Origin: Vibrio azureus
Lineage (GTDB): Bacteria; Pseudomonadota; Gammaproteobacteria; Enterobacterales; Vibrionaceae
DNA length: 64,000 nucleotides
NCBI RefSeq assembly: GCF_002849855.1
Contig: NZ_CP018616.1
Coordinates: 2,232,001 to 2,296,000, forward strand
Direction of reading: 5' to 3'
The notes beneath the pieces were generated by a model. It had not been told where the DNA came from. It ran no database searches and saw only the letters and a program-made list of their open reading frames with translations. This document shows, in pieces, positions 36,764-45,971 of this stretch. Every line of letters starts with the position of its first letter. The stretch's first letter is position 1. Both the position numbers and the translations under genes were made by a program.

Positions 36764-37228
36764 ATGACCAAACACGTTGAGATTTTCACCGACGGTTCTT
36801 GTTTAGGCAATCCAGGCCCTGGCGGCTATGGTGTTGTCTTACGCTACAAGCAAACGGAAAAAACGTTAGCAAAAGGCTACACATTAACGACCAACAACCG
36901 CATGGAAATGCTCGCTGCTGTTGTTGCCTTACAAACACTAAAAGAGCCGTGCAAAGTTTCGTTAACTACAGATAGCCAGTATGTTCGTCAAGGCATAACC
37001 CAATGGATCCACAACTGGAAAAAGCGCGGTTGGAAAACTGCCGACAAAAAGCCTGTAAAAAATGCAGACCTTTGGCAAGCTCTCGATAAAGAAACCGCAC
37101 GACATCAAGTCGAGTGGCATTGGGTAAAGGGTCATGCGGGTCACCGTGAAAACGAAATGTGCGATGAATTAGCGCGTGCTGCTGCTGAAAACCCAACCGA
37201 TGAAGATACTGGTTACCAAGCCGGATAG
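36764..37228 (+). CDS. rnhA: Ribonuclease HI
   Basis: Cuts RNA in RNA-DNA hybrids. The 154-residue protein starts [21 protein letters not shown]. The catalytic Asp10, the Glu in NNRMEMLA, the Asp in LTTDSQYV and the later Asp near MCDELA are all present, so the enzyme should be active. An ATG nine codons earlier is in frame, but the family N-terminus fits 36764. Divergent from dnaQ. RNase HII is also in the window at 49541-50191. Confidence 0.96.
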   Translation: MTKHVEIFTDGSCLGNPGPGGYGVVLRYKQTEKTLAKGYTLTTNNRMEMLAAVVALQTLKEPCKVSLTTDSQYVRQGITQWIHNWKKRGWKTADKKPVKNADLWQALDKETARHQVEWHWVKGHAGHRENEMCDELARAAAENPTDEDTGYQAG

Positions 37229-37284
37229 AGGCAACCGAACCTAATCAGAGTTAAGTATATCCATCATCCATCGGTAGAATAAAA

Positions 37285-37317
37285 GACCCAAGCGATTAGC
37301 TGGCATAACCTTGGGTC
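37285..37317. terminator. Hairpin between rnhA and methyltransferase gene
   Basis: gacccaag, a 17-base loop and cttgggtc, preceded by aaaa (a T-run for the minus strand). It likely ends the methyltransferase transcript and overlaps its stop codon. Confidence 0.6.
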
Positions 37318-38071
37318 ACTTTAACCTTTCGGATACTTTATTAACTTGATTTCCCTCTCGATTCATCACTCCCAATGGCGCTAGTTTTTTCTTCAAATGC
37401 CAGTGAGGCTTAATCGGTTTTAAAGGGTAAGTCCGCTTTCGAGCAACAATAAAGTATAAACTTCCAGCCGGTAAGGCCCATCCACCAATACTGTTTTCAA
37501 GCCATGTCCATAACGTGGTATAACGCGTCATCGGAAACAAAGCGTAACGGTCACAATGCACCACTTGGTAGTTCAGTAAGCCCAACCAATCTTTTACTCG
37601 ATGGGAGCTAAACATGCGTCCAGACCAAGGTAAGTTTTTCTTCCTCCATGGCAACAAGCTTGCTAATCCGGTTAAGCTAAAAGGATTAAAACCCGTTATG
37701 ATCAAATACCCATCATCCATCATGACTCGGTCCACTTCTCTCAATAATCGATGTGGATCACTGGCATAGTCGAGCTGGTGAGCAAGAACGACAGCGTCAA
37801 AGCTTTTTTCTAAAAAGGGCAATTCATAACCATCTGCGATCACATTATGCAAAGGGTTCTGGATATCTAGGTTAACTTGGTGTTGAATACTAGAGTTGTA
37901 ACTGGTTAGCTCACAGCTCAAACCACCCAACTTAAGCATATGGTAGCCAAATAATTTCGGGCACCATTCATCGAATCGGGTTTGAATGGATTCAAGTACC
38001 CAAGCGCCATTATTCATTGCAGACCAAGTTGCTGGGTGGGGAATTGTTTTATTACTGAGTGCTGGTTTCAT
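37316..38071 (-). CDS. Class I SAM-dependent methyltransferase (YafS-like)
   Basis: A 251-residue protein. The SAM-fold core is recognisable in NVIADGYELPFLEKSFDAVVLAHQLDYASDPHRLLREVDRV, with the acidic, DAVV and post-motif regions of type-11 methyltransferases, then DDGYLIITGFNPFS. The motif I glycines are weak (KLGGLSCELTS). It lies between rnhA and gloB, divergent from gloB, exactly where E. coli has yafS. The substrate is unknown. Confidence 0.82.
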   Translation of the reverse strand: MKPALSNKTIPHPATWSAMNNGAWVLESIQTRFDEWCPKLFGYHMLKLGGLSCELTSYNSSIQHQVNLDIQNPLHNVIADGYELPFLEKSFDAVVLAHQLDYASDPHRLLREVDRVMMDDGYLIITGFNPFSLTGLASLLPWRKKNLPWSGRMFSSHRVKDWLGLLNYQVVHCDRYALFPMTRYTTLWTWLENSIGGWALPAGSLYFIVARKRTYPLKPIKPHWHLKKKLAPLGVMNREGNQVNKVSERLK

Positions 38072-38106
38072 TAACCACCTAACTAAAAGGTATTGGAGAA
38101 AGAGTC

Positions 38107-38865
38107 GTGATAGAGATCAAAAGCATACCTGCGTTTAATGACAATTACATCTGGCTAATACAAAACAGCGATAAACGTTGTGCTGTTGTTGACCCGGGGG
38201 ATGCAAAACCGGTACTGGAATACTTACAGGCCCATGACTTAACTTTAGAAGCGATCTTAATTACACACCACCATAATGATCATATTGGTGGGGTACCTGA
38301 TCTCGTGCATGCTTTCCCTCACATTTCAGTTGTCGGACCTAAAGCTGAGCCAATCCCCACTTTAACCAATCCTGTTGAAGAAGGCGACAAGCTTGAGCTG
38401 TTCGATGAGATTTTTTTGGTTCTCGGCTTGCCAGGCCATACACTGGGCCACATAGGCTATGTGGGTGACGGAAAACTCTTCTGTGGTGATGTCCTTTTTT
38501 CCGCTGGGTGTGGTCGAGTGTTTGAAGGTACTCTAGAACAAATGTATGAATCCCTCAGCAAAATTGCGGCTCTTCCAGAAGAAACTGAAGTATTTTGCGC
38601 TCATGAATATACCGCCAGTAATATTGCTTTTGCTCTCGCCGTTGAGCCCGACAACGAGCAATTACACCAATACCGAGATGAGGTAAATCGACTACGAGCT
38701 TTGAATCACCCAACGTTGCCAACCACACTGCGTAAAGAAAAATGGATTAACCCTTTTTTGCGGACAACCCACCCTGAAGTGATTAAATCTGTCGCAAACC
38801 GCCTTGAACATCATGAACCATGTGCAGTTTTTTCAGCGTTACGTCAATGGAAGAACGAATTTTAA
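38107..38865 (+). CDS. gloB: Hydroxyacylglutathione hydrolase (glyoxalase II)
   Basis: A 252-residue metallo-beta-lactamase-fold enzyme that hydrolyses S-lactoylglutathione, the second step of methylglyoxal detoxification. The metal motif is [10 protein letters not shown] with H54, H56, D58 and H59. Further ligands are in [25 protein letters not shown] and FCAHEYT. The C-terminal arm with [12 protein letters not shown] is the glutathione-binding part. It starts from a GTG (gagaaagagtcGTG). It belongs to the conserved dnaQ-rnhA-yafS-gloB-mltD neighbourhood. Confidence 0.95.
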   Translation: MIEIKSIPAFNDNYIWLIQNSDKRCAVVDPGDAKPVLEYLQAHDLTLEAILITHHHNDHIGGVPDLVHAFPHISVVGPKAEPIPTLTNPVEEGDKLELFDEIFLVLGLPGHTLGHIGYVGDGKLFCGDVLFSAGCGRVFEGTLEQMYESLSKIAALPEETEVFCAHEYTASNIAFALAVEPDNEQLHQYRDEVNRLRALNHPTLPTTLRKEKWINPFLRTTHPEVIKSVANRLEHHEPCAVFSALRQWKNEF

Positions 38866-39002
38866 CCACTTTTTACTTGTAACTTCACACCACACAAGTA
38901 TTATCTCTTGCTGATTTATACTCAGGTGACTTCAATACAGGCCATAAAACTCCGCTCTACTGAATACAATATAAAACAAATCAGTAGGTTGCTGTTACCT
39001 GA

Positions 39003-39038
39003 ATATACCCAAGTAACCTCAAGATGCTTGGGTATATA
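39003..39038. repeat. Dispersed palindromic repeat, copy 4
   Basis: atatacccaagtaacctcaa followed by gatgcttgggtatata, ending two bases before a terminator stem. Confidence 0.78.
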
Positions 39039-39039
39039 T

Positions 39040-39061
39040 AAAAGCGCCATCGGCGCTTTTA
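39040..39061 (+). terminator. Terminator downstream of gloB
   Basis: aaaagcgcc-atc-ggcgctttt, a tight hairpin with T-run, 174 bases after the gloB stop. Confidence 0.75.
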
Positions 39062-39386
39062 TCGGTTTAGGATATAAAGAAGCCTAAACCTTACCAATGA
39101 GATAAGAGCTCACTTACCTAGAAAGCGGGGTCAGTGACTGGTTAAGCCCAAAACACTAAAACGGCTTTAACACCAGGGCGTCTAGCATAATGTACAACGA
39201 TTAGCGCCCCAAACCATGACAAAAATCTCGCTCATTTGGTATAAACTCGAACTGTTGCATATTGTAGTGTGATTATGCCCTACAATTAAATAGTGTTAAA
39301 AATATTGATAACCTTACTGCTGAGTTAGCGACTTACTAAGTTACCGACCGGCAAAGGGAAAACAAGGTCCTAAATAGGCTGAATTC

Positions 39387-40967
39387 ATGCGTTTAAAGTA
39401 TAGTTGGGCATTCATGTTATTACTTTCGGGCTGTCAGTTGACACCCCAAAGCCCAAGCACCACTGAAAAAACACACACCGATACGACCAATAAAACGGCT
39501 CAAACCGGTCCAATTAAACCCAACTCGGGACTTACACAGAAATACACTAAACTGATTACATCAGAAAAAGTACTTTCACCTCAAGAGCAAGAAGATGTGT
39601 GGCAGCGCATTGGTATGCAATTAAACATGCCAATCCCAGTCAATGAAAAAATCGATTACTATCGCGCTTGGTATTTAAAGCACCCTAATCACCTCTATAC
39701 CGTATCAGAGCGCGCTAAACCGTTTTTGTACATGATCACCAAGCGCATTGAAGAACGTGGCTTACCAATGGAACTGGCATTATTACCCGTGGTAGAGAGT
39801 TCATTTGACGCCTTTGCCTATTCTCATGGTAGCGCTGCTGGTCTTTGGCAGTTTGTACCCGGTACTGGGAAGATGATGGGGTTAGATCAAAACTACTGGT
39901 ACGACGGCCGTCGTGATGTCTACGCTTCTACAGAGGCGGCACTGGACTACTTAGAGCAGCTAAATCAGCGTTTTGACGGTAATTGGGATCATGCTATTGC
40001 AGCTTACAATAGTGGTGGTGGCAGAGTATCACGCGCGATTCGTAAGAACCATAAGCTTGGTAAGCCTATCGACTTCTTCTCTTTAGATCTGCCAAAAGAA
40101 ACCAGCAGCTATTTACCTAAGTTACTGGCTTTAGCAGATATCATTGCCAACCAAGAGAAGTATGGTCTCAACATCCCTGAAATCCCGAATCAGCCAATGC
40201 TCACTCTCGTTGACCCTAACGAACAGCTAGATTTGGCCATTGCGGCAGATTACGCAGGTATCAGTGTCAAGCAACTCCAAGGTTATAATCCGGCTTATAA
40301 TCAATGGTCAACTGCCCCAGAAGGGCCACAGCAGCTCCTAATTCCAATTGAGAAAAAGCAGCAATTCCTTGCTCAAGTCGAAAAAAATCGTGGCAAAGGC
40401 ATGAAGGTCGTTCGCTACAAAGTGAAATCTGGTGATTCACTCAGCATGCTGGCTAGAAAGTACAGTACGACCACCAACGTCATCAAAAAAGCGAATAGCT
40501 TATCGAACAATAATATTCGTATCGGACAATACTTGTTGATTCCGACTTCAACTAAAAATGAAGCTCAATACGCTTTATCGGCTGCCAATCGCCTGAACAA
40601 GACACAAGCCAAAGAACGTGGAAAATATAAGCTGACTCATATCGTAAAATCAGGTGACAGTTTATGGTCCATTGCTAAAGCCAATCAAGTCTCACATCAG
40701 CATTTGGCCAAATGGAATGGTATGAGTCCAAAAGACACACTCCGTGCTGGCCAAAAGTTAGTTATCTGGAAAAATTCAGACAAAGGCGCAGTGATCAGAA
40801 CCGTATATTATCAAGTACGCTCTGGTGACACTATTAGTGGCATTGCGAATAAATTCAAAGTAAAAAGTAATGACATCGTCAAATGGAATGCACTCAAAGC
40901 TCAAAAATACCTGAAACCGGGTCAAAAGCTTAAATTGTATGTCGATGTTACTAAGGTCGGTGTATGA
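39387..40967 (+). CDS. mltD: Membrane-bound lytic murein transglycosylase D
   Basis: A 526-residue lipoprotein; lipobox LLSGC with the lipidated Cys at 16. The SLT domain (residues ~105-260) has the catalytic Glu E137 in LLPVVESSFD and the AAGLWQFVPGTG and AAYNSGGGRV motifs. At the C-terminus are three LysM peptidoglycan-binding repeats beginning near YKVKSGDSL (~347), HIVKSGDSL (~421) and YQVRSGDTI (~475). It cleaves glycan strands, releasing 1,6-anhydro-muropeptides. The next gene overlaps its stop by 4 bases. E. coli has the same mltD-gloB arrangement. Confidence 0.95.
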   Translation: MRLKYSWAFMLLLSGCQLTPQSPSTTEKTHTDTTNKTAQTGPIKPNSGLTQKYTKLITSEKVLSPQEQEDVWQRIGMQLNMPIPVNEKIDYYRAWYLKHPNHLYTVSERAKPFLYMITKRIEERGLPMELALLPVVESSFDAFAYSHGSAAGLWQFVPGTGKMMGLDQNYWYDGRRDVYASTEAALDYLEQLNQRFDGNWDHAIAAYNSGGGRVSRAIRKNHKLGKPIDFFSLDLPKETSSYLPKLLALADIIANQEKYGLNIPEIPNQPMLTLVDPNEQLDLAIAADYAGISVKQLQGYNPAYNQWSTAPEGPQQLLIPIEKKQQFLAQVEKNRGKGMKVVRYKVKSGDSLSMLARKYSTTTNVIKKANSLSNNNIRIGQYLLIPTSTKNEAQYALSAANRLNKTQAKERGKYKLTHIVKSGDSLWSIAKANQVSHQHLAKWNGMSPKDTLRAGQKLVIWKNSDKGAVIRTVYYQVRSGDTISGIANKFKVKSNDIVKWNALKAQKYLKPGQKLKLYVDVTKVGV

Positions 40968-41659
40968 GCCCATCTAGTAATCCATTGATCATGCTACTGG
41001 ATATTTTTCGTTCTCCTGTAGCATGCTTTCTTGCCCTGTATCAGCGAGGCACATGGGGATGGCAACCATTTATTGTCTTGATGCTAAGTCCATTTTTATT
41101 TTGGGGGGCTTATTTTTCAGAGGTTGATTTTACTTGGTTAAGCCACGAACTCACGGTACAGCTGCAACAAATTAATCCAGAGCAAATCGCTTTATTGCAG
41201 CCAGATACCTTGATGGCTACAGCAACGATTAACAACATATTTAACCGTTTGGCGACATTGTTGCTATTAGCATTGTGGTTCTTTTTGGCGACAAAAACAA
41301 CGCAAGCGCAAGCATCGATCGGTTACTGGAAATGGTTTGCTGCTTCTTGTGCGATCTTATTTCCTGCTGTGTTAGGTGATTTTGCCAGCTATGCCAGTTT
41401 ACTGCTCAAACATGGTCAAGTTATGAGCTATGCCGCAGACCTTAATTCATTAAATGGGCTACTGAAACTACCTCTGACAAACGACTGGTCGCAGTTTACT
41501 AGTTCATTCCCTTTGCTATTACCTTGGTATATCGCGCTCGGTTATGGTGTCGTGTTGACATGGACCAGTATGGAACGAGGCCAAGCTCTGGTCCTTTCTG
41601 CATTACCTTGGGTAGGGTTCTATGTCATCTGGGCCATGTTCATTCTATTGACCCACTAG
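40964..41659 (+). CDS. Yip1-family integral membrane protein
   Basis: A 231-residue protein with about five membrane segments (for example WGWQPFIVLMLSPFLFWGAYF, LATLLLLALWFFLATK, FAASCAILFPAVLGDFASYA and ALPWVGFYVIWAMFILL). It resembles bacterial YIP1-domain proteins; the function is unknown. Its ATG overlaps the mltD stop (ATGA), so it is translationally coupled to the transglycosylase, which suggests an envelope-related role. It is convergent with the endonuclease/phosphatase-family gene across a long hairpin. Confidence 0.75.
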   Translation: MSPSSNPLIMLLDIFRSPVACFLALYQRGTWGWQPFIVLMLSPFLFWGAYFSEVDFTWLSHELTVQLQQINPEQIALLQPDTLMATATINNIFNRLATLLLLALWFFLATKTTQAQASIGYWKWFAASCAILFPAVLGDFASYASLLLKHGQVMSYAADLNSLNGLLKLPLTNDWSQFTSSFPLLLPWYIALGYGVVLTWTSMERGQALVLSALPWVGFYVIWAMFILLTH

Positions 41660-41674
41660 CCTGATACTCAAAAG

Positions 41675-41708
41675 TTAAACGCTACTCACCCTTGCCAGTA
41701 GCGTTTAA
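41675..41708. terminator. Hairpin between convergent genes
   Basis: ttaaacgctact, a 10-base loop and agtagcgtttaa: a perfect 12-base stem; the T-rich base of the stem serves both directions weakly. Confidence 0.7.
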
Positions 41709-41725
41709 ATCCCAACAAAAGAACG

Positions 41726-42571
41726 TCACTCCATCAGTCTAAATGACACTAAAAGTGGATTATGATCGGAAGCGTCACTTTCTGGCGCTTCTGCGCTCTT
41801 CAATATCAGGCCTCGATAAAACACGTGATCGAGTGGCAAGCCATTTAAAAACTGAGTGCGCTGATCTGGGTCATATTTGACCTCAATTAACTCTGCTTTC
41901 CTAAGGGTCTGCTGAATAACATTTAACCGCTCTTCACTCCAACTATTAAAATCACCTGCAAACAAAATTGGCCCTTTGTGTTTATTCAGCGCCATCTCTA
42001 ACTGAGTCAATTGAGTGGTATATTCTTTTGTCCCCAAAGTGAAGTTGATGGCGTGAATATTAATCACAACGAGAACTTGACCATTACTCAAATTATATTC
42101 ACTGTACAAGGCTGATTTAGGCAAACGTAACCACGGTTCTGTTTGAGTATAAGCGCAAGCTCTTATCGGTGCTTGCTTTGCAATATTGATGACACCTGCA
42201 CCGCTGCCCAATGCTTTAAAAGCACGAACTTGATTACCAAACCATTGCCCCTCCACCAACCAATGCTTAAACTCATCAGTCATGCTGGCTTCTTGAAGTA
42301 TCAGCAGTTGTTTTCCTGTGGAAAGTTTTTCTAATGCTTGTTGCCAGTTATCTCTATTTTGCTTATAGATATTCCACACTAGAATATCCAACTGTCCTTT
42401 ATTATCGATTGCTTTAGGGTTTTCAAAATCCATACATCGGACACTTTGCCGAGTATCCAGCTCTGTCATAGTCACAAGCTGGGGCTGGTCCGGAATGGTA
42501 AAAACCATATTGAAGCCGACAATCAAAGTCATCGAAGCAAGAACAACAACAAAAAATAAACGAAGATACAT
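41726..42571 (-). CDS. Endonuclease/exonuclease/phosphatase-family protein (YafD-like)
   Basis: A 281-residue protein with an N-terminal hydrophobic anchor (YLRLFFVVVLASMTLIVGFN). The EEP fold follows: ILVWNIYKQN, LLILQEASM (metal Glu), FAGDFNSW (Asp and Asn), LDHVFY and SDHNPLLVSF (catalytic Asp-His). The family includes DNases, sphingomyelinases and phosphatases; the substrate is unknown, and the anchor suggests action at the membrane or in the periplasm. E. coli yafD lies in the same mltD neighbourhood. Confidence 0.87.
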   Translation of the reverse strand: MYLRLFFVVVLASMTLIVGFNMVFTIPDQPQLVTMTELDTRQSVRCMDFENPKAIDNKGQLDILVWNIYKQNRDNWQQALEKLSTGKQLLILQEASMTDEFKHWLVEGQWFGNQVRAFKALGSGAGVINIAKQAPIRACAYTQTEPWLRLPKSALYSEYNLSNGQVLVVINIHAINFTLGTKEYTTQLTQLEMALNKHKGPILFAGDFNSWSEERLNVIQQTLRKAELIEVKYDPDQRTQFLNGLPLDHVFYRGLILKSAEAPESDASDHNPLLVSFRLME

Positions 42572-42623
42572 AGCACTACCTAATTAAAACATCACGAAAG
42601 CTCAAGGTGCCGATAGTTATAAT

Positions 42624-42648
42624 AAAAAGGAGCCCAATACGGCCCCTT
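42624..42648 (-). terminator. Terminator after glnB
   Basis: On the minus strand aaggggcc-gtatt-gggctcctttttatt: an imperfect stem with a T-run, 40 bases after glnB. Confidence 0.65.
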
Positions 42649-42687
42649 AATCTTAATCCATTGCTAACAAATTTAAACCATAAACGA

Positions 42688-43035
<348 letters not shown>

Positions 43036-43173
43036 TTAAATTTAAATCGTTTGCGCGTATTATCATTTAGCATCTCACAACATTCAATGCTTGTCATAAC
43101 CCAAGGTTCAAAATACCAAAATAAACCTCGGTTGATGTTATGCCCCCATGTAAGTTGAATAAATTAAACACCT

Positions 43174-43488
43174 TTACTTCAATTGAGAGAAATAGGCAGC
43201 CAAATTCGCAATATCATCTTCTGAAAGTAAACTGGCTTGTGCCGCCATGACTGCCGACATACCCCCAGTTCGTTGACCATTTTTATAAGCATTAATCGCA
43301 TTAATTAGGTATTGTTCTTTCTGCCCTTTCAGATTGGGGTAACCAGGAATCGGTGCAATACCATTTTGCCCGTGACAAGCTGAACATACTCCTGATTTTG
43401 CCTTCCCAGCAGCCGCATCGCCTGCTGCAAATGTTTGCCCACTTAGCAATGCCATGACGACCAAAGCCCACATAGTTACTCTATTCAT
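43174..43488 (-). CDS. Periplasmic c-type cytochrome (c553-like)
   Basis: A 104-residue protein. The signal peptide [21 protein letters not shown] is followed by a small class I cytochrome domain with the haem motif CSACH (residues ~35-39) and an axial Met, likely in TGGMSAVM. It probably carries electrons in the periplasm to a terminal oxidase or peroxidase. It is a single gene between glnB and tilS, co-directional with tilS and 35 bases after it. Confidence 0.88.
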   Translation of the reverse strand: MNRVTMWALVVMALLSGQTFAAGDAAAGKAKSGVCSACHGQNGIAPIPGYPNLKGQKEQYLINAINAYKNGQRTGGMSAVMAAQASLLSEDDIANLAAYFSQLK

Positions 43489-43523
43489 GGTTTTTCCTAA
43501 TGCTCCCCAGTTGGAGGGGTTCT

Positions 43524-44882
43524 TTATGATTCATTAATCAAGCGAACTGAGTCAGTTTGATGCCAAATCAGTTCACATTGGTGGCCACTAAAAGCACGAT
43601 CAACAAACAGCCCTGCAACTGCCACTACCTGGCCTTGATACATGACAATCGGTAACTGCCGACGCTGCCAACTAGGAATATGGTATTCTTGAAACAGTTT
43701 TTTCAGCTTGCGACTTCGACTTCGTGTTGTCGGATGAGCCGATAAACCTTCAGGATTAAACGTTACTTTCAATAAATCAGGCTCTGCCGGTAATACCAAA
43801 TTCGCTTTATCAGAAGTGGAACTGAGCAGCAGTTCCCCAAGAGAATCAGGCAACAATAATGGGATATCCAGCTGTAAAGAAGCATGCCAATCCGTTAAAT
43901 CAGTCCTAGGGCTTAACCAATACAGTCGATTTTGAAAACGACGAATCTCTCCCTGCTTAAGCTGCAATTTTGGATTCGCATCTTGTTGCGCTAGAGCAAC
44001 TTCACTCCAAATGAGGCCAAGTTGCACACGGGAAGGCATCATGACTTCCATCTTAGACAGCCACATACGTATCAAACGCGACCGTGCCAATTCACTGTGC
44101 GTGCCCAATATGGAGAGACAAAGACTACCATCTGGATGAAAAGCCTGCTGAAAGACCGAGTCTAACAATTCATCCAGTAATTGCTCTTGCTCTGCACATA
44201 AATGAGCACTTCGCTGAACCGCTTGATGAAAGCTGGGCCAACGCTGAATGAGTTGAGGCATGACACGATGACGTAAGAAATTACGGTCATAGCGAGTATC
44301 TTGATTACTCTCGTCTTCGACCCACTCCAAACCAAACTTTTGGGCAAACGTCTCAATGCGTTGTCGTTGAATAGTAAGCAAAGGCCGAACTAAACTTCCT
44401 TTAGCAAATGGCATGCTTTCTGGCATTGAAGATAGCCCTTTAGGGCCACTACCTCGCTTCAAAGCAAGCAAAAAGCTTTCAACCTGATCATCAGCATGCT
44501 GGCCCGTTAACAGTATATCGTCTTGTTCTATATACTTCTGTAATGCTTGGTAACGTGCCTGTCTTGCCAAAAGCTCAATGCTCTCTCCACTATGTACATC
44601 AAGGTGGACGTATTCAATCGCACATGGGATGTCCGCTTGCTTAGCCCATTGAAGACACTTGTCTGCCCAAGCATCGGCGTTATCGCTCAAACCATGGTGC
44701 ACATAAACAGCCTGACAAGGCACTGAATGCGTTTGTTGATAGTGTCGCAATAATTCAAGCAAAACACGGGAATCAATTCCGCCACTGAAAGCTAAGACCA
44801 GTTTTCCATTTGAGCCATGGCTAGTTCGACTTTGATAATGACGTTCAAGGACATGAGCGAAGTGCAGATAAAGCGATTCCAT
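43524..44882 (-). CDS. tilS: tRNA(Ile)-lysidine synthetase
   Basis: A 452-residue enzyme that adds lysine to C34 of the CAU anticodon of tRNA-Ile, changing it to read AUA. The ATP PP-loop is SGGIDS at 33-38. [30 protein letters not shown] is the second conserved block and [14 protein letters not shown] the third. The C-terminal TilS-specific domains follow. It is last in the rpsB-to-tilS block, just downstream of accA with a terminator between. Confidence 0.95.
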   Translation of the reverse strand: MESLYLHFAHVLERHYQSRTSHGSNGKLVLAFSGGIDSRVLLELLRHYQQTHSVPCQAVYVHHGLSDNADAWADKCLQWAKQADIPCAIEYVHLDVHSGESIELLARQARYQALQKYIEQDDILLTGQHADDQVESFLLALKRGSGPKGLSSMPESMPFAKGSLVRPLLTIQRQRIETFAQKFGLEWVEDESNQDTRYDRNFLRHRVMPQLIQRWPSFHQAVQRSAHLCAEQEQLLDELLDSVFQQAFHPDGSLCLSILGTHSELARSRLIRMWLSKMEVMMPSRVQLGLIWSEVALAQQDANPKLQLKQGEIRRFQNRLYWLSPRTDLTDWHASLQLDIPLLLPDSLGELLLSSTSDKANLVLPAEPDLLKVTFNPEGLSAHPTTRSRSRKLKKLFQEYHIPSWQRRQLPIVMYQGQVVAVAGLFVDRAFSGHQCELIWHQTDSVRLINES

Positions 44883-44901
44883 AATCTATCCCGTAAAAAC
44901 T

Positions 44902-44930
44902 AAAAAAGGTTGGACCTAAGCCAACCTTTT
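44902..44930 (-). terminator. Terminator after accA
   Basis: Minus strand aaaaggttgg-cttaggt-ccaacctttttt: a strong stem and T-run between accA and tilS; tilS may be expressed by read-through or its own promoter. Confidence 0.85.
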
Positions 44931-44967
44931 GATTGTATCTGTTCTATCGTCAGAGATCAGCCGACGA

Positions 44968-45927
44968 TTAGCAGTAACCGTAATTCATTAAGCGTTGGTA
45001 ACGACGCTCTAGTAAAGTCTCTTGATCAAGCTGCTCTAGGTCTTCAAGTTGACGAAGTAAATTCGCTTTCATGTTTTCAGCCATTTTAACGTGATTACGA
45101 TGGGCACCACCTAATGGCTCTTCAATGATCTCATCAATAAGCTCTAATTCCTTCAAACGAGGTGCCGTCAAACCCATTGCTTCTGCAGCTTGGGGAGCTT
45201 TATCAGAGTCACGCCACAGAATAGAAGCGCACCCTTCTGGTGAAATCACTGAGTATGTTGAGTACTGAAGCATGTTAACGTAATCACCTACACCAATCGC
45301 GAGAGCACCGCCAGAACCACCTTCACCGATAACATTACAAATCACTGGAACTTTCAGGCCTGACATCACCTTCAAGTTTGTTGCGATCGCTTCTGACTGG
45401 CCGCGTTCTTCAGCACCAACACCTGGGTAAGCACCTGCAGTGTCAATGAATGTAATCACGGGCATATTAAAACGTTCCGCCATTTTCATTAGGCGTAATG
45501 CTTTACGGTAGCCTTCTGGCTTTGGCATCCCAAAATTACGTTTTACTTTTTCTTTGGTTTCACGACCTTTTTGGTGACCGATAATCATTACGGGACGACC
45601 TTCCAGACGTGCAATACCCCCCACAATTGCTTTATCATCAGCAAAAGCACGGTCACCCGCCAATTCATCAAACTCTTCAAATGCATGTTGAATGTAGTCT
45701 AGTGTGTAAGGGCGTAGAGGGTGACGAGCCAGTTGAGCGGTTTCCCATGCTCCTAAATCACTGAAGATTTTCTTCTTTAGTTCTAGGCTCTTTTTCTCAA
45801 GCTGCTCAATTTCTTTATCAAGGTCAATTGCTGAATCGCCGCCATGACGTGAAACATCACGTAGTGCTTCAATTTTTGCTTCTAGCTCTGCAATCGGCTT
45901 TTCAAATTCAAGAAAGTTTAGGCTCAT
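44968..45927 (-). CDS. accA: Acetyl-CoA carboxylase carboxyltransferase subunit alpha
   Basis: A 319-residue subunit that, with AccD, moves CO2 from carboxybiotin to acetyl-CoA, the first step of fatty-acid synthesis. A helical N-terminus ([19 protein letters not shown]) leads to the crotonase-like core: [52 protein letters not shown] and [18 protein letters not shown]. The length matches the family. It follows dnaE by 44 bases on the same strand, the usual dnaE-accA order. Confidence 0.97.
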   Translation of the reverse strand: MSLNFLEFEKPIAELEAKIEALRDVSRHGGDSAIDLDKEIEQLEKKSLELKKKIFSDLGAWETAQLARHPLRPYTLDYIQHAFEEFDELAGDRAFADDKAIVGGIARLEGRPVMIIGHQKGRETKEKVKRNFGMPKPEGYRKALRLMKMAERFNMPVITFIDTAGAYPGVGAEERGQSEAIATNLKVMSGLKVPVICNVIGEGGSGGALAIGVGDYVNMLQYSTYSVISPEGCASILWRDSDKAPQAAEAMGLTAPRLKELELIDEIIEEPLGGAHRNHVKMAENMKANLLRQLEDLEQLDQETLLERRYQRLMNYGYC

Positions 45928-45971
45928 CGATGAATCCTTGTTTATTCATGCACACAATCTGTGCTGAATTT

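Larger units (their letters stand above)
38866..39386. other. Intergenic region gloB-mltD
   Basis: 521 bases without a supported gene. It holds a partial dispersed repeat (atactcaggtgacttcaata at 38918-38937), a full copy at 39003-39038 fused to a terminator at 39040-39061, and then about 320 bases with the mltD promoter. No tRNA or leader RNA was recognised. Confidence 0.55.

Noticed and set aside
38866..39386. tRNA or small RNA gene between gloB and mltD
   Set aside because: No cloverleaf or CCA end was found; the region is explained by a repeat, a terminator and a promoter.
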